From an uncultured Acidobacteriaceae bacterium (GTDB lineage: Bacteria > Acidobacteriota > Terriglobia > Terriglobales > Acidobacteriaceae): a stretch of DNA of 64,000 bases. The stretch lies in NCBI GenBank assembly GCA_903849645.1, contig CAINJJ010000001.1, positions 124,001-188,000 on the forward strand. Reading direction: 5' to 3'. The translations under genes and the position numbers were made by a program. The notes under the pieces were generated by a model that was not told the origin of the DNA, searched no databases, and saw nothing but the letters and a program-made list of their open reading frames with translations. Of the stretch, positions 56,933-64,000 are shown one piece after another; position 1 is the stretch's first letter, and every line of letters begins with the position of its first letter.

Positions 56933-57699
56933 AGGACCCTCGCTTCAAACTTGAGCTTTTCAACCAGTGCCGCCGCGGCTTCCTTGGGGGAGCCAGGGAG
57001 GATCTGCGTGGACTTCTGCTTCTGCGGCAGCGCCACCCGCTCCAGCACCGCAACCGGCGCGGCGTCCACGCCCAGCTCGGCCGCGGTCACCGTGCGCACC
57101 TCCTTCATCTTGGCCCGCTTGATGCCCATCAGCGTGGCGTAGCGCAGCTTGCTGCCCCCGGACTGAACGGTCAGCACGGCCGGCGTGGGCAGCTCGATCT
57201 GCTGGAACCAGCCCTCCTCCAGTTCCCGCTTCACGCTGAGGCCGTTATCGGTCTTCTCCACGTGCAGGATGAGCGTGGCATGCGGCAGCCCCAGCAGCTC
57301 CGCCACAATCACCCCCGTCTGCCCCTGGCCCAGATCGTCGGATTGCAGCCCAGTGAGCAGCAGGTCCGCCGCCTCCGGCCTGGCGGCCGCGGCCAGCAGC
57401 CGCGCCACGCCCAAAGCGTCCCGCGCGCCCAGGTCCCCGCAATCCACATGGATGGCCCGGTCCGCGCCCTTGGCCAGAGCTTCGCGGATGGTGGGACCCA
57501 CCCGCTCCGGCCCGGCGGTCAGCACAATCACCTCGCCGCCGTGCTTCTCCTTCAGTTGCAGCGCCTCTTCCAGCGCATAAGCGTCGGACTCGTTGAGCGC
57601 CCATTGCAGGCCGACCTCGTCGATCCAGTGGGCTGCGGCGTCCACGCGTATCTGCGCGTCGCGCTCGGGAACTTGCTTGATGGCTACGATGATCTTCAT
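56929..57699 (-). CDS. etfB: Electron transfer flavoprotein, beta subunit
   Basis: A 256-residue AMP-binding ETF subunit: MKIIVAIKQVPERDAQIRVD, then ALNESDAYALEEALQLKEKH, and DLLLTGLQSDDLGQGQTGVI, the classical EtfB blocks. Co-translated with etfA. It starts 21 bases after the stop of the membrane-linked reductase gene, giving the order reductase-etfB-etfA. Confidence 0.95.
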   Translation of the reverse strand: MKIIVAIKQVPERDAQIRVDAAAHWIDEVGLQWALNESDAYALEEALQLKEKHGGEVIVLTAGPERVGPTIREALAKGADRAIHVDCGDLGARDALGVARLLAAAARPEAADLLLTGLQSDDLGQGQTGVIVAELLGLPHATLILHVEKTDNGLSVKRELEEGWFQQIELPTPAVLTVQSGGSKLRYATLMGIKRAKMKEVRTVTAAELGVDAAPVAVLERVALPQKQKSTQILPGSPKEAAAALVEKLKFEARVL

Positions 57700-57720
57700 A
57701 AGGAAATTCTCCCGTATATC

Positions 57721-59607
57721 TTAGCTGGCGGGGCTTTGGGGCAGCGCCCTCGCCGTCAACTGCGCAATGTCCAGCAACTGCGGCGCGCCCTCCCCCTGTT
57801 CGGCCAGCGCATCGCGGAACATGGAGTTGCAGAAAGGGCAGGCCGTGCCGATAGTGGCGGCGCCAGTGGCAACCAGCTCAGCCGTGCGCACCTTGCTCAC
57901 GCGCTCCCCGGTCTCTTCGCCCAGAAAGGCCAGTCCGCCCCCCGCCCCGCAGCAGAAGCTGCGCTCGTGGCTGCGCGGCGCCTCCACTAGCTGGCCAGCG
58001 GCGCGAACCACCGTGCGCGGCTCCTCGTAAACATCCCGATAACGGCCCAGGTAGCAGGGGTCGTGGTAGACGATCGTCTCTTCCTTCGGCTGTTTCGGCA
58101 GCCGGTCCGCAACCCGCGCCAGAAACTCGCTGTGATGCTCGGCCTCCGGCGGCGCGCCAAACTCCTTCCAGTCCTGCCGCATCGTCCGCACGCAGTGGGG
58201 ACAGATGGAGAGCACCTTCTTGACCTCGCTCTGGGCCATGGCTTCGAGATTTGCCTCGGCAAGCTGCTGGAAAACCAGGTCATTGCCCAGGCGCCGGGCC
58301 GCGTCGCCGGTGCACTTCTCCTTGCGCAGCACCCCGTAGGTAACTCCCAGGTGGTCCAGCACCCGCGCCAGGTCCGTGACAATCTCCCGGCCCTTGGGAT
58401 CGTAGGCGCCCATGCAGCCCAGCCACAGGCAATACTCCTGTGTGCCGTCGAAGAAGGGCAGTCCGGCCTTCTGGATGAACTTGTCGCGCTCGGCGGCGGG
58501 GATGCCCAGCGGATTGCTGCCGCGTTCGAGCCCCAGGAAGAGCTTCGACCCGTATTCATCGTCCCACTCGCCCGTGTTCACCGCGCCGCGCCGCAGCCCC
58601 ACCAGAATGGGCAGGTGCTCAATGCCCACCGGGCACTGGTACTCGCAGGCCCCGCAGGTGGTGCACTGGAACGGCACCTCTGGCGCGGCCAGGCTCTCAA
58701 CCAGCGGCTTCTCGGACGCTGGGCCAAACTCGTTCAGGTAGCTCCTCAGGTTGAGGATCACCTCTTTCGGGTTGAGCAGCTTGCCGGTGTTGGCCGCCGG
58801 GCAGTGCTCCGTGCAGCGGCCGCACTCCACGCAACTGTAGGCCTGCAGGGTTACCAGGCGGGTCAGGTCCTGGCCGCTCACCAGCCCAAAGTCCTCATCT
58901 CCGGCCAGTGGAGGAATGGCGCTGAAGCCCCCCCGCGAAAGGAAGACGGTGGCCGGGCTGAGCACCAGGTGCAGGTGCTTGGTGTGGGGAATGATGGGTA
59001 GAAACGTGAGCAGCGCCAGCGTGTGAGCCCACCACAGGGCGCGCGCCCCCGCGCCGGCCTCGGCCACAAAGAATCCGGCCAGATAGGTGGCCATCAGCAC
59101 AAAGATGAGGAAGGCGATGAATCCGGATTCGTAGGAGAGCTTCTTGCCCAGCCACCCTGGGCGCACTAGAAACCGGCGCACAAACAGCGCCAGGATGCCC
59201 AGGGCGCAGGCCAGGGCGAAGGCCGCCGCAACGTCAAAATAGAACTGCCCAAACCACCCCTCGGGCGACAGAAAACCGAATCCCATGCCCACGGCAAAGT
59301 GATTCAGCGTGACCAGCGCAAAGGCGCAGAAGCCCCAGAAGACCGCGGCATGGGCCAGCCCTGGCAGCGGCCGCTGCCGGATCACCTTGACCTGGAAGAC
59401 GACCTCCCACAGGAAGTCGGCAACCCGGCGTCCAAGCGGAAAAATGCTGAATCCAGGGTCCTTCTTCGACTGCAGAATCTTGCCCAGCACGACGCGAAAC
59501 CGGCGCCAGAAAAGAGAACCGGACGTCAGCGTGAGGGCGGCGACAAGAACCTTCTCCAGCAGCGAGAAGGCGGGCGGTTCAGCAAGTTGGAGATGGAAGG
59601 CGAACAT
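57721..59607 (-). CDS. ETF:quinone reductase of EtfD type (CCG iron-sulfur membrane protein)
   Basis: A 628-residue inner-membrane protein. N-terminal nitrate-reductase-gamma-like part with about five helices (1-230), then two [4Fe-4S] motifs CVECGRCTEHCPAAN and CTTCGACEYQCPVGI, then two CCG (heterodisulfide-reductase) repeats: CLWLGCMGAYDPKG..CPHCVRTMRQDW and YHDPCYLGRYRDV..SFCCGAGGGLAF. This layout is that of ETF-linked menaquinone reductases found with etfBA. It would pass electrons from the flavoprotein to the quinone pool. ATG 59607 chosen; the frame opens with a TTG at 59622. Confidence 0.9.
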   Translation of the reverse strand: MFAFHLQLAEPPAFSLLEKVLVAALTLTSGSLFWRRFRVVLGKILQSKKDPGFSIFPLGRRVADFLWEVVFQVKVIRQRPLPGLAHAAVFWGFCAFALVTLNHFAVGMGFGFLSPEGWFGQFYFDVAAAFALACALGILALFVRRFLVRPGWLGKKLSYESGFIAFLIFVLMATYLAGFFVAEAGAGARALWWAHTLALLTFLPIIPHTKHLHLVLSPATVFLSRGGFSAIPPLAGDEDFGLVSGQDLTRLVTLQAYSCVECGRCTEHCPAANTGKLLNPKEVILNLRSYLNEFGPASEKPLVESLAAPEVPFQCTTCGACEYQCPVGIEHLPILVGLRRGAVNTGEWDDEYGSKLFLGLERGSNPLGIPAAERDKFIQKAGLPFFDGTQEYCLWLGCMGAYDPKGREIVTDLARVLDHLGVTYGVLRKEKCTGDAARRLGNDLVFQQLAEANLEAMAQSEVKKVLSICPHCVRTMRQDWKEFGAPPEAEHHSEFLARVADRLPKQPKEETIVYHDPCYLGRYRDVYEEPRTVVRAAGQLVEAPRSHERSFCCGAGGGLAFLGEETGERVSKVRTAELVATGAATIGTACPFCNSMFRDALAEQGEGAPQLLDIAQLTARALPQSPAS

Positions 59608-59664
59608 AACCGGAAGCAGCAACTCTACAGGATGAGCGCATCCGCTGTCGTGAGGGCGCGCACA

Positions 59665-60069
59665 TCAGGCCGGCCACTGCAGGCAGATGTTGTAGCCGTC
59701 CGGGTCGTGCAGAAAGAGCTGCTTCATCCCGTACGGGGCCACCTTGGGCGGATTGAGCTTCAGCCCCTTCCCGCTCAAAACCTCGTAGGCCCGGTCCACG
59801 TCCGGGCAGCCGATAAACAGGCAGGTGTCGTCGTGGGCGGCCAGCCGCTCAGAGTCCGGAGCCGCCGGCCGGCTGTCGAACTCGAAGGCAGTGTTGAGCA
59901 TCAGGTCGGTGGCGTTGGACTTGAGCCACACCCAGTCGCAGTCGTCCGGCGAGCGCTCCTGCGATGCCTGGTAGACGATGAAGCCCAGCACATCCCGATA
60001 GAAGCGCAGAGAGGTCGGCATGTCGAAGACCTGAACAAGGGGGCAAAGTCCGTGCATGTCGATGGACAT
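59665..60069 (-). CDS. VOC-family (glyoxalase-fold) protein
   Basis: A 134-residue VOC domain: PLVQVFDMPTSLRFYRDVLGF, ACLFIGCPDVDRAYEVL-like second half, and YGMKQLFLHDPDGYNICLQW with the conserved Glu/Gln region at the end. Substrate unknown. It is upstream of the ETF reductase gene by 57 bases on the same strand but there is no direct sign of shared function. Confidence 0.85.
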   Translation of the reverse strand: MSIDMHGLCPLVQVFDMPTSLRFYRDVLGFIVYQASQERSPDDCDWVWLKSNATDLMLNTAFEFDSRPAAPDSERLAAHDDTCLFIGCPDVDRAYEVLSGKGLKLNPPKVAPYGMKQLFLHDPDGYNICLQWPA

Positions 60070-60138
60070 GGGGTCCTCCAGGGTCTGACGGGGATGAACA
60101 GGCTGCGGAATGACTCCACAAATGCCATCGAAGCGTCA

Positions 60139-60238
60139 GGGCGCGACTTCAGTCGTGCCGATCAAGCCAATCAAATCAACAGGGCTTTAGCCCCTGGGTT
60201 GTCCTTTTCGGGCTACCGTCTAAAAGACGAGCCTTTTT
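60139..60238. repeat. Tripartite hairpin repeat of acidobacterial type
   Basis: Three small hairpins: GGCGCGACT..AGTCGTGCC at 60140-60159, GGGC-ttta-GCCC at 60182-60193, and GGCTACCGTCT..AGACGAGCC at 60211-60233 followed by TTTTT. The motif style (GAAG or TAAAG loops in GC stems) matches the copy at 18889-18958. Confidence 0.6.
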
Positions 60239-60262
60239 CAGCAGCCTGAGAACCAGCAGAAC

Positions 60263-61618
60263 TCAGCAGCGCACAATCTTCGCCGACTGAATCCCCTTGG
60301 TTGCGTTGCGCGTATCCACCACAAGCTGCGACTGCTCCACGATGGCCTTGTAGTCGTAGTCCGAGTGGTCGGTCACAATGATCACCGCGTCGTACTGGCC
60401 CAGGTTGTCGAGCGGCGTGTTGGTCATGTTCAGGTCGTAGTGGCGTCCCCGGCCCACCGTCGGAAAGTAGGGGTCGTTGTAAAATACCTCCGCGCCCTTG
60501 TCGCGCAGCATCTCCAGGATGGGCAGGGAAGGGGATTCGCGCAGGTCGTCAATGTCCCGCTTGTAGGCCAGGCCAAGGACCAGGATGCGGGAGCCCTTGA
60601 GCGACTTTGAGTGCTCGTTGAGTCCTGCTGCGATCTGCTCGATGACGAAGTAAGGCATGGCCGTGTTCACTTCGCCCGCCAGTTCAATGAAGCGGGTGCG
60701 GAAGTCGAACTGCTTGGCCTTCCAGGAGAGGTAAAAGGGGTCAATGGGGATGCAGTGGCCGCCCAGCCCCGGCCCCGGATAAAAGGCCTGGAAGCCGAAG
60801 GGCTTGGTCTTGGCCGCGTCAATCACCTCAAAAATGTCGATTCCCATCCTCATGCAGAGCTGCTTGAGCTCGTTGACCAGGGCGATGTTGACGCAGCGGT
60901 AGATGTTCTCCAGCAGCTTGGTCATCTCCGCGGCCGAGGGGCTGCTGACGGGAACGACGCGGCGGAAGATGGAGCCGTAGAGGGCCGCGGCGAGCTCCGA
61001 GGCGGCAGGTCCGCAGCCGCCCACCACCTTGGGAATGTCGTGCCGCGCCACCGTTTCGTTGCCGGGGTCTTCGCGTTCCGGAGAGAAGGCGACGTGGATG
61101 CCGGGCTGCTCCAGAGTGCGGGCCACCTTCAGGCCCAGAGGGTTGCCGGCTTCGAGCAGGGGCACCACCAGCTCTTCCGTTGTGCCGGGGTAGGTGGTGC
61201 TTTCCAGCACGATGAGCTGTCCCTCGTGCAGGTGTGGAGCAATGGACTCGACGGTGCCGGAGACATAGCTCAGGTCGGGCTCGTGGTACTCGTTCAGCGG
61301 CGTGGGGACGCAGATGATGACCGCATCCATCTGGTCAATTTCAGAGTAGTCGGCGGTGGCGCGGAAGCCCGCCTGCTGCGCCTCCTGGATCTCGGCAGGC
61401 AAAATGCGGACGATGTAGGAGCCGCCCGCATTGAGGGTGGCCACCTTGTCGGCGGCGATGTCGAATCCGGTCACCTGAAAGCGCTGCTCGCTGAACAGGA
61501 GCGCCAGAGGCAGCCCTACATATCCCATGCCGACGATCCCGATGCGGGCCTGGCGGCTTTCCATCTTGTGCTTGAGTTCAGCAAGGCGATTTTCGGTCCC
61601 AGGGGTCATGTCCACCAT
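60263..61618 (-). CDS. Nucleotide-sugar dehydrogenase, UDP-HexNAc type
   Basis: A 451-residue UDP-glucose/UDP-N-acetyl-sugar 6-dehydrogenase. Rossmann start RIGIVGMGYVGLPLALLFSE, catalytic Cys in GLGGHCIPIDPFYLSWKAKQ, and C-terminal LGLAYKRDIDDLRESPSLPI. The blocks are of the WbpA/Cap5O group, which oxidise UDP-GlcNAc or related sugars twice at C6. ATG 61618 is used; ATG 61609 is equally possible. Divergent from the epimerase gene, both serving surface polysaccharide precursor supply. Confidence 0.92.
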   Translation of the reverse strand: MVDMTPGTENRLAELKHKMESRQARIGIVGMGYVGLPLALLFSEQRFQVTGFDIAADKVATLNAGGSYIVRILPAEIQEAQQAGFRATADYSEIDQMDAVIICVPTPLNEYHEPDLSYVSGTVESIAPHLHEGQLIVLESTTYPGTTEELVVPLLEAGNPLGLKVARTLEQPGIHVAFSPEREDPGNETVARHDIPKVVGGCGPAASELAAALYGSIFRRVVPVSSPSAAEMTKLLENIYRCVNIALVNELKQLCMRMGIDIFEVIDAAKTKPFGFQAFYPGPGLGGHCIPIDPFYLSWKAKQFDFRTRFIELAGEVNTAMPYFVIEQIAAGLNEHSKSLKGSRILVLGLAYKRDIDDLRESPSLPILEMLRDKGAEVFYNDPYFPTVGRGRHYDLNMTNTPLDNLGQYDAVIIVTDHSDYDYKAIVEQSQLVVDTRNATKGIQSAKIVRC

Positions 61619-61743
61619 TGTAGTTCGCATGCAAAGTCGCGTCATGTGACGCCGCGCCAGCTATTCTACATTCCCCGGTAGTATCCTTCTTGAAGTTTGC
61701 ATTTGAGCTTGCCGTCGAATCCAAAAGAACCGGGGAGAGTGCC

Positions 61744-62688
61744 TTGTCCAAATATCTGGTAACGGGAGCAGCGGGATTTATCGGCCGGTCCATTGCGGCG
61801 GCGCTTCTGGCGCGCGGTGAGAGCGTACGCGGGGTGGACAGCTTTATCACCGGCAAGCGCTCCAACCTTGTGGGCCTGGAGGCGATGGAGTTTGTCGAGG
61901 GCGACCTGGCTGACCCAGCCGTCTGCGCCCGGGTGTGCGAGGGTGTCGAGGTGGTCTATCACGAGGCGGCCCTTGCCTCCGTGCCGCGGTCCGTGGCAGA
62001 CCCCGTGGGCACCAACGTCAACTGCGTGGACGCGACGCTCAATGTGCTGGTGGCCGCCCGCGCGGCTGGAGTGCGCCGCGTGGTCTATGCCGGTTCCTCC
62101 TCGGCCTATGGCGACACCCCCACCCTGCCCAAGCGCGAGGACATGCTGCCCAGGCCCATCTCTCCCTACGCCGTGGCCAAGCTGGCCGGCGAGCACTACA
62201 TGGGAGCGTTCACCCGCGTCTACGGGCTCGAGACAGTAGTCTTGCGCTACTTCAACGTCTTCGGCCCCTACCAGGACCCCACCTCCCACTACTCTGGCGT
62301 GCTGGCCATCTTCTGCCGCAAGATGCTGGCCGGGGAGCAGCCCACCATCTATGGCGACGGCGAACAGAGTCGCGACTTCACTTTTATCGAGAACGTGGTC
62401 CATGCCAACCTGCTGGCCGGGTCGGCCCCTGCGGAGAAGGTCGCGGGCCAGATGATGAACCTGGCCACCGGCATGAGAATCACCCTCAATGAGACCTTCG
62501 CCATCCTCTGCGACCTGACCGGATACAGCGGCAGACCGGCCTATGTGCCCGAGCGCGCCGGCGACATTCGCGACTCGCTGGCGGACATCGGCCTGGCCAG
62601 GGAACTGCTTGGCTACACGCCGGTGGTGGACTTCCGCGAAGGACTGCGCCGCACCGTGGAGTGGTACCGCGCTGGTGGCGGAAGCTAG
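61744..62688 (+). CDS. NAD-dependent sugar epimerase/dehydratase, WbpP-like
   Basis: A 314-residue short-chain dehydrogenase-fold enzyme. KYLVTGAAGFIGRSIAAALL is the NAD motif, YAGSSSAYGDTP has the catalytic Ser, and SPYAVAKLAGEHYM the Tyr-x3-Lys pair; DFTFIENVVHANLLA is typical of UDP-GlcNAc/GalNAc C4 epimerases. A TTG start at 61744 is inferred from GGGGAGAG just upstream; the frame is also open from 61690. It is divergent from the nucleotide-sugar dehydrogenase, and the two together could make a modified uronic acid donor. Confidence 0.9.
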   Translation: MSKYLVTGAAGFIGRSIAAALLARGESVRGVDSFITGKRSNLVGLEAMEFVEGDLADPAVCARVCEGVEVVYHEAALASVPRSVADPVGTNVNCVDATLNVLVAARAAGVRRVVYAGSSSAYGDTPTLPKREDMLPRPISPYAVAKLAGEHYMGAFTRVYGLETVVLRYFNVFGPYQDPTSHYSGVLAIFCRKMLAGEQPTIYGDGEQSRDFTFIENVVHANLLAGSAPAEKVAGQMMNLATGMRITLNETFAILCDLTGYSGRPAYVPERAGDIRDSLADIGLARELLGYTPVVDFREGLRRTVEWYRAGGGS

Positions 62689-62859
62689 CATTCATTCCTT
62701 GCGACGCGTCATCTTGCGACATTCCTTTTCTTTGCGTCCGTCTCTATTGACGAATTCCCCTCAATGAAGGAAACTTGCGATAATTTTCCGCGCAGTTTTC
62801 TTGCTTTGCATCCGTGAGTCCTCTGCGGGAGACCTTTGTGGGAATGAGGATGCCTGCAC

Positions 62860-64000
62860 TTGCCGAGAGCAGATGGACTTCCGCACGAGCCGGCCGAAGG
62901 GCAGCCCAGGGACGCAACCAGCGCGCGCGGGTCCTTCGCATCGCTGGCTGAGCTTTGGGCAGTGTTGCGCCGCCGCCGCCGCTTTGTCGGGTCCGTGGTG
63001 GGCGGATTGCTCCTGGCCTGCCTTTTCTACTGCCTCATTGCCCCCAATCAATTCGAAGCCACGGCCAAAGTCGCCCTGCGCACCTCACCCGACTCATCGC
63101 TGAGCCTCCAGGCTTCAGAGTCCATGGTGACGGCCTCCATCCTGTCTGCTCCGATACAACAGGAGACCCTGGCCAACGTCTTCCGCAGCGAGCAACTGGC
63201 GTGGAAGGTCATTACCGCTCTCAAGCTTTATCAGGAGCCGGGGTTCATGGGCAGCTTCGCCCGCCGCTTCCCCGGCTTCGCCCCCGACAAGCCGGCTCCG
63301 GATGCCCAGGAGTACCTCCTGGAGCGATTTGCCCGGCGCCTGAGCGTGCAAACGGTTCCCCGCACCTTGCTCATTCAGATCCGCTTTCGCTGCCGGGACG
63401 CCGCCCTCTCAGCCAGGGTCGTCAACACGCTTATCGGAGTCTACGGCCAGCAGGACAGCGAGGCGCGGCGCTTCTCCACGGGGCAGGCCTCCGATTGGCT
63501 GGCCGGCCAGCTCAAGGACTTGAAGGCCCGCGTGGATCGCGACCAGAGCCAACTCGCGGCCTTCCAGCGGGAGCACGGCATCCTGGCCCCGCCGGACTCG
63601 GCAAGCGGCGGCCCGCGGAGTGTGACCGACCACTCTTCGGCGCTGCTCCAGATCGACGAACTCGGCAGGGAACTGGTCACGGCCACCACCAATCGCATCC
63701 TGCGCGAGGCCGAGTACCGCTCCGCTGCGCAGGGCGATCCGGAGCTTGTGAATGCCTCCGATGCGCGGCTTCAGGAAGAGGGCGGCACGTTTGCCACAGC
63801 CCTTCTCCAGCAGATCCACGCCCGCCACAGCGAACTGGAGCAGGAGCAGGCCCTCCTGAGCATCGAGCACGGGCCCAACTTTCCCCGCGTCGTCGAGATT
63901 GACGGCCAGTTGCGGGACCTGGACAGGCAACTGAAGGCCGAGGACGCCCGGCTGCTGGAGCGCTTTCGCAACGCCTGGAAGACCGCGGCCGACCGGGAGC
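62860..64000 (+). CDS. Chain-length determinant/GNVR-type exopolysaccharide protein, partial
   Basis: An open frame running off the right edge (380 residues seen). After an N-terminal basic segment (SLAELWAVLRRRRRFVGS) comes a transmembrane helix (VVGGLLLACLFYCLIAP) and NQFEATAKVALRT, the classical Wzz/PCP layout. A long coiled-coil region follows with DRDQSQLAAFQREHGILAPP, then two or more GNVR-like helices (ELGRELVTATTNRILREAEY). It would set polysaccharide length or join a tyrosine kinase. Start uncertain: TTG 62860, or GTG 62962 nearer the basic segment. Same direction as the epimerase; start of a polysaccharide operon. Confidence 0.8.
   Translation, partial: MPRADGLPHEPAEGQPRDATSARGSFASLAELWAVLRRRRRFVGSVVGGLLLACLFYCLIAPNQFEATAKVALRTSPDSSLSLQASESMVTASILSAPIQQETLANVFRSEQLAWKVITALKLYQEPGFMGSFARRFPGFAPDKPAPDAQEYLLERFARRLSVQTVPRTLLIQIRFRCRDAALSARVVNTLIGVYGQQDSEARRFSTGQASDWLAGQLKDLKARVDRDQSQLAAFQREHGILAPPDSASGGPRSVTDHSSALLQIDELGRELVTATTNRILREAEYRSAAQGDPELVNASDARLQEEGGTFATALLQQIHARHSELEQEQALLSIEHGPNFPRVVEIDGQLRDLDRQLKAEDARLLERFRNAWKTAADRE

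Noticed and set aside
62801..63902. Overlapping plus-strand frames at 62801-63103 and 62955-63902
   Set aside because: They are out of frame with the open Wzz-type gene, whose helix and GNVR-like repeats are coherent to the window's end.

Overview
The window is high-GC, densely coded bacterial chromosome. It most likely comes from an acidobacterium of the Terriglobia (subdivision 1) type. Supporting signs are a secreted protein of the VWFA-related acidobacterial domain family (24084-25826), bipartite hairpin repeats of the kind scattered through acidobacterial intergenic DNA (18889-18958 and 60139-60238), a PEP-CTERM protein, and several secreted glycosidases. The taxonomic call is inference from gene content. 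I found no rRNA, tRNA, CRISPR array, prophage or insertion sequence.

Layout. 1-8.6 kb is a carbohydrate-use region: GH78 alpha-L-rhamnosidase, GH36 alpha-galactosidase, a phd/vapC pair, a GH109-like Gfo/Idh/MocA protein and a membrane acyltransferase of the HGSNAT/DUF5009 type. 8.7-10.1 kb holds parDE fused translationally to a TonB-C-domain protein. 10.2-21.3 kb is a complete minus-strand branched-chain amino acid operon, leuA-leuB-leuC-leuD-ilvD-ilvB-ilvN-ilvC, with a divergent LysR regulator; its LeuA lacks the usual feedback domain, and its spacers carry 7-8 bp tandem repeats. 21.5-32.7 kb is mixed housekeeping: an outer-membrane barrel, PheA, a UbiA-type prenyltransferase, the VWA protein, an S4 protein, a beta-propeller protein with a LolC/E permease, vapBC, a HAD phosphatase and a lytic transglycosylase.

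32.8-35.9 kb contains a family 2A encapsulin shell gene overlapping its cysteine desulfurase cargo, which has a long disordered N-terminal extension; a strong terminator follows. This is a two-gene protein nanocompartment for sulfur metabolism and the most striking system here. 36-44.5 kb contains a YbhN-type flippase, a DUF502 protein, a coiled-coil tail-anchored protein, a solitary GvpL/F gas-vesicle-family protein, an RsbV/RsbW-like switch pair, an MgtE-like soluble protein, a nitronate monooxygenase and an Rrf2 regulator.

44.5-54.2 kb is an energy region. A bidirectional NAD-linked [NiFe] hydrogenase operon (hoxEFUYH, maturation protease hoxW, then a TPR gene and a DNA glycosylase) runs leftward, and adhE (acetyl-CoA to ethanol) runs rightward from the same intergenic region. 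That region holds two GTGA-N6-TCAC sites. The two enzymes could dispose of NADH under low oxygen. 54.6-64 kb contains a PEP-CTERM protein, two VOC proteins, etfAB with an ETF:quinone reductase (EtfD type), and the beginning of a polysaccharide locus (nucleotide-sugar dehydrogenase, divergent epimerase, and a chain-length/Wzz-type protein cut by the window edge).
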